Part shown: positions 11,301-23,800 of the stretch, one piece after another
Numbering within the stretch: the stretch's first letter is position 1
Layout: the number at the start of each line of letters is the position of its first letter
Source: Sabellastarte sp. h YS-2021
Lineage: Eukaryota; Annelida; Polychaeta; Sabellida; Sabellidae
DNA: 64,000 nucleotides
Assembly: GCA_964017235.1 (NCBI GenBank)
Contig: OZ024938.1
Coordinates: forward strand, 49,946,332 to 50,010,331
Direction of reading: 5' to 3'
Made by a program: the position numbers and the translations under genes
Notes under the pieces: generated by a model
What the model saw: only the letters and a program-made list of their open reading frames with translations
Told to the model about the DNA's origin: nothing
The model's database searches: none

Positions 11301-14300
11301 TCTAGTTATTTTTTTTTTTTTTTAGTCTTGTCTAAATGTATTTTGAGCCACCCAGTTTGATTTGATTACTGCCTTTCATATTATTGTGTTAAACTTATTT
11401 TGACATTCATACAATACAAGACAGTTTTTTAAATCTCCTTTGTGACATCGCAATTATTGTAAGTAATCATCACAAGACATGCTTAATAAACTATAGAACA
11501 ATAATTGAACATCAAAATATGGGCAAATAGATTTTAGGTTAGGGCAAGTGAAATCTGAATACCACTTGCCATACTGGCAAGTGCTGTAAAAAGTTAACAT
11601 CCAGCCCTGCCCATGGATATGATTGCCTACTACAGTTCTGATAAATAACCTGGAGCTGCCTCATATTTTAAATGTAATTTTTTTTGTGGACCCTCTTAGT
11701 GTGTGGGTCATTTGCAGACCTAAGTTGTAACTAGTGGTAATTGGAATTTTTCTGTTGTTTCTTCAGGAACTTAAATTAGGAGAAACATTGTGACAGTTCC
11801 TTTGAATAAATATATTCAATACAAAACAATTCTTGACATGGCCTCACCACAAGCTATGGTATGCAAATTCTGCCTCAAAGGAGAAACAAAATATACCTGC
11901 CCAAGATGTAACAGCAGATACTGTTCTACAGACTGCTACAAATGTGAGAAACATGCCGAATGTTCAGAGAGCTTTTATAGAGATTGCTTCATGGAAGGGT
12001 TGAAAGAGATGAAAGGTACTGGTGGAGATCAGGAAAAGGTAAAAGAAATCCTTAAAAGAGTATACAGTGAACAAGATGTGCCTGAAAGTGAAATGACAGA
12101 TCTTGCAGAAAGATTAGATGGCCTTGACTTTGATTGTGACAGTGAAGTCATATGGTCTAAGCTCACAGCCAATGAGAAGTCTGATTTCAAGGCAATGATC
12201 AGAGATGGAAGGATGGGATATCTGATTGAACAGTGGCAACCTTGGTGGACCAGTCATGCAAAAGTGGTTGAGATCAAAGAGGAAGAAAAACACAATGTGA
12301 AAGTGCCACTGGTTTTAGAAGAAATTAAGGATATTAGCAAGTTACTAAAGTTGAAAGAACCTGCTGAGGATATAAAATACAATGTGGTGAATATTCTCTT
12401 TGGATACACTTATCTGTGCAGGTTTTATAATGGAGAAATTTTTGACAATGTGTCAAACTTTGTCAGAGATTTGTATTTATTATGTGGTTCCTTTCAAGCT
12501 GAAATCTATCACTCAACCTCTGAAGCTGTCCAGGCTTGCTTATCTAAAGTGCAACAGAATTCTTCGTTGGTTGTATCACCATCGTTTGCTTTAATAATAA
12601 TAAGGGATACAGGGGAAGTTGTTGGTGGTCCAATGGCCAACTCACTTGATTACATGATGGCTGCCATGTCTGATATATACAGGGCAGTGGATGTTGTTCA
12701 ACAACCATTAAGTGAACTGATAGGTGATACAGGAAGTAGAGAAAATAAAGAATTAAAAAAGAACAGACAGACATTGTTTGCAACAAAGAAAAAAGTTGAA
12801 TTCCTTCTGAGTTGGATTGTAAAATATGGCATAGAATTAAAGATATGCATTGCAGAATTGGAGATGTTGTATTGTGAAATGAGCTCTGAACTGAATATGC
12901 AAAAACAGGCTGAAGTTGTGGCACATAAACTGAAAGAACAAAATAAGGGAAAAACTTGTCCAACAAAGCCGCTAATTGAAGAGTTAAACTAGCATCAACA
13001 AACTCATTCCTTGTCTAAACTTGTTTTTCTTTTTACAAAAGTTCCCGCCCCCACCCTACACCCCCAGCCCAAAAAAAAAAAGATTTCTCAGTTTATATGC
13101 TTTCATGAATAATCACATATATTAATTTTGACCATGTACGTATCATAGGCAAGGTATTCATATTACACCATCAAACAAGTAGATTAGACCCTTGTGGAAT
13201 ATTTACTTCACTATTTATTTTAATGTTATAAAAATAGCAAGTTTGTAATTTGTATATGTGTAACAATTATTGAAGAATATTCTGTAATGTGTACAAAAAG
13301 TAATAAGGCTAATTAAAGAGAACTGTGTTCCCTCCGATTAGTATACACAGGAAGTAGAGTGTTATCTTGATAATCTTGTCATCGTTTCAAAACATTTGGT
13401 CATGGAAAGAATATTTATTACCTAGCCTGTAAATAAGAAACGAATAATGTTGGTTTTTACCCCACAGCCCTTAACGGCAGTCTCGGTATTGTTTTCACCC
13501 ATGGTGTTCTGATGGGCGGCGAGAAAAAATTTGTCAAGGCTGTATCTCAAACTGTAAGCTGCAGTAAGTTGATAGTAGGGACATTGGTTGGGGGTGTAGG
13601 TGTGCAATGTCATGGTTTGAGCTTGATTTGACCTTTGATCTTGCCGTAGTGACCTTAAGTTTCTTGTCCGGGTTATATCTCAGAAACCAGAAGGTGTAGG
13701 AAGTTGATATTTGAGAGGGACATTAATTGGGGGTGTTAGGTGTGTAACATCATGGTGTAAACATGATTTGATCTTGCCGTGGTGATTTTGACCTATAAAA
13801 TCTTGTCCGGGCTATATCTCGGGAAACCGTAAGTTGTAGCAAGTTGATACTTGGTAGGGACATTGCCTAGGAGTTGTAGGTGTGCAACGTCATGGCATGA
13901 TCTTGATTTGACCTTTGACCTTGCCGTAGTGACCTTAACCTGTAAAATCTTATCCGGGCTATATCTCGGAAACCATAAGGTGTAGGAAGTTGATACTGGG
14001 TAGGGACATGGGCTAGTTGACATTTACTCTCTCTTCTAAGATAATAAAAATTAGAAATAGTTATCCCGCGAGTCATCGGATAGTGCAAGTTGCTACCTTG
14101 GCAACTAAATTACTGTACAACCATGAGTTTTAAAATCTTGTCTGGGTCCTTGAATTCCGTAAGTTGTAGAAGGTTGACACTTGGTAGGGACACTGGTTAG
14201 GGAGTGTAAGTGTGCATCATGGATTCATGGTGTGAAGTTTATCCTTGACTCTGCCAAAGTGTGTTCATCTGCCATATTTGAGACATGTTTCTTTTATGAC

Positions 14301-17300
14301 AATGTAATATGGATTGCTGCAACTGATTATTATATGCACTTTTACATAATTGTGCTATTTCCATTGACTTCTATTCACTAGTTAATAAATTTTACAGCAT
14401 CATAATTTGTAGTTTACTGATTAATGCTGTAATATTGCTATTGAATTGTCTTGTTTTAATACTTCATCTTTACATACACATTCTTTCTCTTAGACATTAT
14501 TTTCTCCACCTAAACATTATTAGTACCTTTATATAACTGACACTGCTCTAAAAGTATCCTGATCGTTGTACTTTTTTACTATTTCTATATCTCATGGTGT
14601 TGAAAACTATTTCCCCAGGCTGTGGGGTACTTGCATCTCTGATGCTATTTTTAATACGTGCTGTAGCCTTTATCTTCATGAATACCGTATTCAAAAGTGA
14701 AAGAAGTTCCAAAGTGTGTTGGGTGTACCTCTTGACACAAGTTTATCATTTGAAAGCCATGTAAACCTAAATTCAGATACCAACAAATCTGAATAGGTGA
14801 TAAACACATCAGACTTGTAAACAAAGTAATAGAAGTAATAGAAAAGTAATAGATTGGAGTCAACTTCGATGTAATAGTAATAGATTGAAATTTTTCAAAT
14901 GTAATAGTAATAGTAATAGATTGAAATTCTATCTATTACATCTATTACTTTCTATTATTTTTCTATTACAATTTACCCTTTGCTATTTTTCAGAAGGAGG
15001 TTGTAGAAAAATGATCACTTAACATGGACTTTAATTCTGTAATGAATTAGTTTTCATATAAATTAATACTTTAAATGGACTTTGATACAATAATGAATTA
15101 ATTGTCATAAAATCATCACTTTAAATAAACTTCAAAAGAATAATGAATTGATTTTGTAGCACTCATAAGTCAAATTCATTTTAAACTTTCATACATACAC
15201 TTTTCAAATAATCCACTTGTCATCAAAGAATACTAAATATAACACACAAATGTTAAAATAAATAACTTTGAAATATCAAGGGACCTTTAATTGTCCCTCT
15301 TTGATTGAATGTTCTAAAACAACTGTCTTTGAGGTGGTATTATTAAAGGCTTAAAGAGGCCAATTTAACCTTTGGAAGGATTAACTAAATGTTCCTGAGT
15401 AAGGAGAAACTGTGACACATGAAAGGCAATCACACAGGTCACTATTGTGTATAATAAGGGCAGCATTGTGGCTTGTGTTAGCTGTTTCACTGATTTACAT
15501 AAAATTACCGGAGTTATTATTTTCAAACATAAATGTCACTCTTGAATCATTTTGAGGAGGGCTCTGCATGCAAAGAATTTGAAAGAAAGGGGTTCTTTGA
15601 ATGCAGTGTTTTCTTTTGTAAATACTGCTCATCAAGTATTTCTCATAATAATAAGAGTTTTTCAAATCTAACAACTCATCATAAAGTGAATAAATATGAG
15701 AATTGTTTTACAACAGTGTATTTCCCCCAGATAATATTTACTGATAATAACATATTATTCAGCATTTAAAAAGCTTTGCACGGAATTTGCCAGAAATTTA
15801 CCTCTCATTACAAAATTTACAGCACTTAAGTGGCTTTGTATAGAATTCTCATAAATTCTCCAAGTAGTCAAGTCATTCTTAAAAAGAATAAATACGGGAT
15901 CTATTTATTTAATTGTAAATATACCAAGTGATATATTTGTGATATTTTATCCTTGTATGGCATAATCTGAAGCATTTTCAATAAAATTAGATGTATAAAG
16001 TATCCTGTCAGTTTTATTTCTGTATTAAAATTACCTCTCAAGTTTGCGCCAAATTGTAATAGAATGTAATAGAAAGTAATAGAAGTAATAGATGCAAATG
16101 TAATAGTAATAGTAATAGATTTAAAATTTTGAAATGTAATAGTAATAGTAATAGATTGAATATTTTCAAATGTAATAGTAATAGTAATAGATTGGCTGTA
16201 ATAGATTACAAGTCTGAAAAACATAGCTTGAGTTGATATAAAACACACCAGGAATGATTCTAGAGACTTAAAGTGTCCTCATTATTGTTTAACTGTTCAT
16301 TGAGTTTTTGTGAAAATTTGTCAGATACTATCGGTTGATCAGTTTGCTACAGCTTGGTATTGCTGTGTCTTTGTCCCTGTCATATGGTCCAAGTCAGAAT
16401 TAGTTTCCATGAGTTTTCCAAATATGTTAATTAATCATTACATAAGTGAAAATAAATATGGAATTTTTATTTGTGTGTTTCATACTCCTTTCAAATATCC
16501 AATGTTCAGATTTATTGATTCAATACCAATTTAAAAGTACCTGTTATGTCAAAAGTGTTCCAGTGGTTAGTTAGCTTAGCATCTAATTATACGCTTAGCA
16601 TCTAATTATACGCTTAGCATCTAATTATACGCAAATACTTAGGCCCTGTAACAATGTAACAGTGGCTGTTAATTATTATTCTAATAGCACTTTTATAGCG
16701 CTTAATCTCTGTCAAAAAGACAGACTCTAAGGCACATCACACAAAAACATTGTTCAATATTCATAAGCCAGAGACATTGCAGGGGTCAGCACCATGGAGA
16801 AAGCAGGAGGAGATTGGAAATTTAAGGCGGATATGCTTTTCCAAAGAGGTATGACTTCAGCTTTGACCTGAAGGAGGCAAGAGAGTTTGCAGAACTGACC
16901 TCATCAGGAAGGTCATTCCAAATCATAGGTGCATCATACGCAAAACTGAGTCCAAAATGGGCATAAAACCCTGACATTGACAAACATTGAGATTGCCTGG
17001 TGTTTAACAGTAGAGAAGCAGATTATAAAGATTTGCAAGAAATCTCTCACCTGTGCAGTGTTGGGTTCAGATCCTGTTCATGGCTACATGTTAGATGAAT
17101 TACGAGACTGTCCTAATACATGTACTTATTACCTCAGCTATTGGAAGGGACCCCACTGTGACCTGTGTAAGCAATCTGATTAATGCTTTAAGAAATTAAA
17201 CCTTAGTGATGTTGACAAAGATTTTAATCATAGACCTGCAAGGGGGCTTGGTAGTGGGCTGAAATATTTAAGTATGAAAGATAAAATTGGAAACCGGGGA

Positions 17301-20300
17301 GTTGCCATGATGTGGTTGAGAATAGGAAAATATCTCGGGTGGTACTTATTACAAATTTCATCTGAAGAGTTGACAAATTGGTGCAACCTCCAGGTTGAAA
17401 GCTTGTAAGATGTATTGAATTGTCTTTTGTGATAAAATTTTAAAATATGCTCCATTGCAAAGGGTGCCAGTAAATATAAAACTTTTTAAACTTGATTTCT
17501 CCTTTTCTGCACGGATTTCAAAGATGATGTTTGTTTTGAACCATGGGGTTATCAATTATCAACATGTAACTAGTGCTTCAAAACATTACCAAATATGATT
17601 TTACTGTCAAATTTAAATGTCACCTAGGTAACAAAAATTACTTCAAAACTGTAGTGAGTGAAAAAATATGGTACAAAACCAAAATACTAGTATATATTTA
17701 CAAATTTAGCCAAGTTATTGTTTAGTTTGTGGTAGTTACCCCCTACCTTTCAGGATGTTTCTGCATTATTTTTAGTACTGCAAGTTGACTATTGAAATTC
17801 TCACAAAGTACGTATTTTTCCTTGGTGAAGGTAATGGAGCAAGAAATGCAAAATTTCCCTCAGTACTTGAAATTTGACACTATGGAAGCGGCATTTGTTT
17901 TCAGTGGATTATTGGATATTGTCAGATTTTTTTACAGTGGCAATCGCCTGGGTTATTCTGTCACTGGTTGGGAGTAAGATTATCCCTGCCTCAGCACCGG
18001 TTTGAGATACTACAAATGTCTGCATCTCAGAAACTGTAAAGTGTAGGAAGTTGATACTTGGTAGGGACATTGGTTAGGGGGTGTAGGTGTGCAGTGTCAT
18101 GGTGTGACCTTGATTTGACCTTGCCATAGTGACCTTAACCTATATAATCTTGTCCGGGGTATATCTCGGCAACCGTAAGGTGTAGGAAGCTGATACTTGG
18201 TGGAGATACTGGTTGGGGGCAGTAGGTGTGTAACATAATGGTGTGACGTTGATGTGACCTTTGATCTTGCCGTAGTGACCTTGACCTGTAAACTCTTGTC
18301 TTGTAAACTCTTATCCGGGCTATATCTCGGAAACCGTAAGGTGTAGGAAGTAGATACTTGGGAGGGACATTGGTTAAGATGGGTAGGTGTGCAATGCCAT
18401 GGTGTGACCTTGATTTGACCTTTGATCTTGCCATAGTGACCTTGACCTATAAAATCCTGTCCGGGCTGTATCTCGGAAACGGTAAGGTGTAGGAAGTTGT
18501 TACTTGGTGGGGACATTAGTTAAGAGGTGTAGGTGTGCAATGTCATGGTGTGACCTTGATTTGACCTTGTCATAGTGACCATGAGTTTTAAAATCTTGTC
18601 TGGGTTATTTCTTTGATTCCATAAGGTATAGAAGGTTGACACTTGGTAGGGACATCAGGGGTTGTAGGTGTGCATCATGGTTTGACCTTTTTGCTCTGCC
18701 AAAGTGTGTGCACCTGCCATATTTGCGACATCACTCTCATGACGGAAGATGTATGGATTGCTGCAACTGATTATTAAATTTATTATATGCATTTTTACAA
18801 TATTGTGCTATTTTCATTGACAGCTGTTCTCCAATTATTAAACGTTACAGCTTTATATTTTTTAGTTTGCTGATTAATGCTGTCATCTTGCTATTGAATT
18901 GCCTTGTTTTAGAACATTATACTTACATACAGTTTCTTTCTCTTAGATGTTATTTTCTTTACTAGCTTATTATTATATCCCCAGACGAAAGTCGGGGATA
19001 TATTGGATTCAGGTCCGTCGCACCGCCGCCGCCGTAGAAATTTCCTTGTGTACGCGATAACTCAAAATCGGATTAATATTTTTTTTTCAAACTTGGTACA
19101 CATGTTAAGGATGCCCAAAGGAAGATCCCTATTTTAAGGTGACCTTAAACTCCCAATAATAAAGAACTTATGGCCACCTTAAGGTCAGAAATTGCACTTT
19201 TGGCCACTTAGAGCCCTCTAGGTCACAAACTATGAGGCTTATCTGCCTCAAATTTTACCTGAGAACACATTAATATATTCTTAGTACATGTGCCGAAAAT
19301 CAAGACTTTAAGTTGAGGAGAAAATTGTCTTTGAGGCCCATAAAGACCCCACTTAGGACTTTTTTCCTATATTTTTAACTTATTTTGCCCTATAATTTGG
19401 ACTAGATGTAACTCTTATATGTAATCCTTGTCTGTGAAAAATTTAAAGGCTGTAGGTTTACCTGTTAGGCCGACTTAAGATCTCAAAATTGCCCACAGAG
19501 ACCCAATTTATGGACTTTTTGCCATCTTCAAGCACTGTAGCTTTCAAACTATGTCTCTCATCTAAGTGAAATATCATCTGAGAATATATCAATATGTTTT
19601 TCTTGTATGTACTCCAAAATTTGGGCCTTTAATAGACATTCCTTATTTATATATTTGATTTTATTTTAGTGATAAGATTAACTGAGCTTTTTGTATTTGA
19701 TTACCCCTTTTATATTATAAGTGTTTGTTTACCATTTGTGCTGCAGCACTCCATCTCTTTGTAGTCCCACCCCCCCATCCCCCACCCACCTCTGGGACCT
19801 CCAGCTATTGAGTGACACTAAATAAACAAAGGTAAACAGATCTTCTGTAATAGTGAGAGAGGTGTGGAGAAGGGGAGAGAGGTGGGGTGGGGGTGGGAGG
19901 TGGTGTTTGCTTCATTATCTAATTATCTAAGACAAAGCGAGTCAGAACTGAGATTGTGTCACATATTTAGGTTGCATATATATGGACCACATATATAGGA
20001 ATTGAGGAAATGAATAACTGAAAAACAATGCAAATTCTAAAAATAATATAATAAAATAATAATATAAATAATATATGATTTTTAAATAATATTTTATTTG
20101 TGAACAAATATAGAAACAGAGATACGCTTTTGGAATTATGAATTTAGAATGGACATTCAATCATCAATCATTTAAATACTTTGAAAATAGGTTCAGAGTT
20201 ACCCTTTGCAGGAAGATTAAAAAGTATGATGAGTTGAGTTAAAAATAATATTTTATTTGTCAACAAATATAGAAACAGATATGCTCTTTTGAGATTATTA

Positions 20301-20805
20301 ATTTAGAATGGACATTCAATCATCAATCATTTAAATACTTTGAAAATAGGTTCAGAGTTATCATTGCAGGAAGATTGAAAATGTGATCTGTTGAGTTATG
20401 TATTCGACGTCTGGGGATACACCATCTTCCTTGGGAAGATATAAACTTAGTAGATTGATGTGCTGAAGTTCAAATAAATTTTCCCAATATTTATGGCATA
20501 CAACAAATGGATTAAATAAAAAATTCCCGATCAAAACCTGTGGCGTGAGTGATGACCTGTTTGGGGATATGTTGGCGCCGAGTTGGCCCAATCTAGTTGA
20601 AAAATGCTGTTTATCTTCAAAACTATGTTAGTTGGCCTTTTCTGGTGGATACGTCATGCATCTGGCCACAGATGTGTCCTTGGTCTAGTTCCTAAATGTA
20701 GTAAATTATTTATTTAATTATTGATAACTTCCCTGGAATTACAACTCTGGGGTTTTGTCCATCTCTCTTGAATTATCTCAGGGGTTTTGCCCGAGTAGCT
20801 ATATT

Positions 20806-20836
<31 letters not shown>

Positions 20837-23800
20837 TATTGTCCTCTGGGTTATTGTCCGTTTGCTATACATTGAAAATCCCCAGATATTTGCAAAGCTG
20901 TAGAAAATCCCCAGATGGGGCATTGGAAATCCCCAGGTCAGAAACCCTAAAAGTTAGACCAACAATAGGAATATACAATGCACTTTATCTTCCAAAGTTG
21001 GAGTTCCATAACATTACATACATTCAGGTTAGTTACATTGTAAAAGGAGGATTAGAATTAACATTTTATGTGGTCCCCTTGTCTGTTGAATATTAGACTT
21101 TTAAAATAACTTAAATACCACATTTTTAGAAAACTGCTGGTAACCCTTCCTTTGATAGAATTGGTAGGCTTGAAAGTATTTGCATTCTTTCCATCACATA
21201 AAGGCCTTAAATGTGTTTGAATGGGTTCCAGAGCTTACAATGCCAATGGGTTCCAGAGCTTACAGTGCCAAAATGTAGTGTCAGTCTTTTTATTTTCTTC
21301 CTGAGCAGTTCTAGAAAGAGCCTGCCTACCTCCTTGTAGAATGGGAGGAGTAAAAGCAATTAACAGTCAGGGTGGCACGTACATGTGTCTTAAAGACTAC
21401 ACTTATAAAATAATTCTTCAATCAATAAATTAGAAAAGAAGAGGAGGGTCACATATCAGTTTTTGAAGATTACACAAATTGGAAGCCACATGCATTCTCT
21501 AAAAGTAATTCACAGTGTGCACACTTCAGAGGAAATAACCACATAACCCTGGTACAGGTAGATTAAATAAACATTATTTGGACCTTTATATAACTTTGTA
21601 CTATATCTCCTGGTATTAAATATATTTCCCTAGGCTGTGGGGTATGGGCATCTCTGATGCTTTTTTGACAATATTTCTTGGAGGGTTTTTGATGTTTTTG
21701 ACAGTTGATGTGGCAGTTTAAACCATCGATTTTTGACCAGGTCCATCAAGAACCTACCAGCCCTGTTTTGCTTCATATTTCACTGTAATTGTTTTGCTGT
21801 GGCAAATTTCACAATTCTTGCTCTTTCTACTTGCTGAGTTTTGCAATACAGTTTCAATATTTTTAGATTCCAAGCCTCACAAGCTGATAGTGCTGTGTAT
21901 GCTGCATTGTCTGGTGCACCAAAAGCAGGGTTCCCCCATGCCTTGAGATGGTACAACCACATTAAGTCATTTGACAGAGATAGGTGAGAAGATTCAGGCA
22001 CAGCAATGTGCTGCAGTAAAGTCCTAGAGCTTGTGCTACATTTTCAATGTCATTACAACCATTGTGGTAAAATAATGAATCCATACCAGAAAAAAATCGC
22101 TATATCTGGATAATCTTTGTAAAAATTGAATTGAGCAAACCTGAATATTTTTCAAAGGATACCTAATTCAGCATCACCAGTGAAGATAAGTGCCCAATAA
22201 AAGCCTGAATGGCAAGCAATTTGAAACTAGTTTTCAAAATTTTTTAGAAAAACTGCCTAGTGAATTTCTCATTTCTTTAACATTGCCTTTTAAGTCTGCC
22301 TGGTGTAAAAAAAGATGCTGGTAGCTATGGACCTGGTGGGGATGCGGCAGCAGCTGCACCTGCAGCTGAGGATGACGACAATGATGATGACGACATTGAC
22401 CTGTTTGGTAGTGATGAAGAAGATAAAGAGGAGGCAGAGAGACTCAAACAAGAAAGGTTTCGAGAAATACTTATTAATCTAATTTAATGATATTTTAACA
22501 TATTTTATCTCTGTACTAGTATACTGTAAATTACATCCAAGAAAATTATCCTTGGGGAAGAAGTACTCATTAGCTTGAGGCATATTAAGATGAGGTGGTG
22601 ATTTTGTAATGTTTGAAATGTTATTAAGGAAATCTATTTCAACAAAATTTTCATAAACTCATAACTAAGGGGTAGTAGAGTGAAAAGACTTCTTTTAGTC
22701 AGTGAAATTCAATAGTATGATGACCAAACACTTTTTTGTGTACAATAATAAGTTAATACTCTTTTGTTGGCTAAAGTACCTATTCCGTAGCCACTCCTTT
22801 CTGTGCTCAATGACATGGTGTCTCTTGCATTATTAGCCCTCTGGAAATGAAAACTATTTTTTTTTGTCTTTATTAGTGTTGTTTCTTTAGAGTTGCAGCA
22901 TATCAAGCAAAGAAATCCAAGAAACCCGCTGTCATTGCCAAGTCTAATGTTATATTTGATGTTAAACCATGGGATGATGAAACAGACATGAAACAAATAG
23001 AGGAAAATGTGCGATCCATTGAAATGGATGGTCTTCTATGGGGAGTCAGTAAGTTCTACTATCAACTTTTTGATAGTGTACATAATGCGAAAGTCAAAGT
23101 ACAGGTGGTATTAACTAGATTTGTTGGGATCCAGAATTTGTATAAATTGCCAGTGATAATGCCTAAAATACTAAGGCAAGAACAATTGGCTTATTTTAGT
23201 CACTTAGTAGTTACTTCCATTAACAGTAGACAGACATTCTAACTGTTTCCAGTGTATAGCATGCTTGGAGAGTGGAAATACTGAAAACGTCTGATGTGCC
23301 ATGTAGTGTAGGGTTTGTTTATTTGGGGTTTTACGCCGCTTTCAACACTGTACAGGTCATATCACGACGGGTAGTTGGAAGGGCAGAGGAAACCAGTACA
23401 TTCAGCTAGTTTGCTAGGGTTTTGTACTGTAAACTGCCGACCAACGGCAAGCAACTACCAGCTTTCCCACTTGAGGCCGTGGCGGGGATCGAACCCCGGC
23501 CTCAGAGGTGGGAGGCGAGAGTGTTACCACTCTGCCACCGTGGCCCCCATGTAGTATAGGGATTGAAATGCAATTTCAATATCGATATCAAACTCTATTT
23601 TGGCTTTGCATATCGATCAATATTGAAATATCATTTCACGCTATAAAATCTGTTATTTTGCACCTACTGATTTTTCAGTTATCATAAATCATTTTGCTAA
23701 CATATATACAAAACTGACCATGAATTTAAAACAAACAGAATATAAAAACAATTAAATTTCACGAAAAAACTCACAGTAAGTCTTTTTAATGCATAAATAT

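Noticed and set aside
11790-11837. N-terminal extension of ZNHIT2 from GTG at 11790
   Set aside because: Not an ATG; the first ATG in frame is 11838, which has a good context and puts the zinc finger at the usual distance from the N-terminus.
12544-12966. 140-codon ORF antisense to ZNHIT2
   Set aside because: Shadow of a conserved coding strand; no recognisable features.
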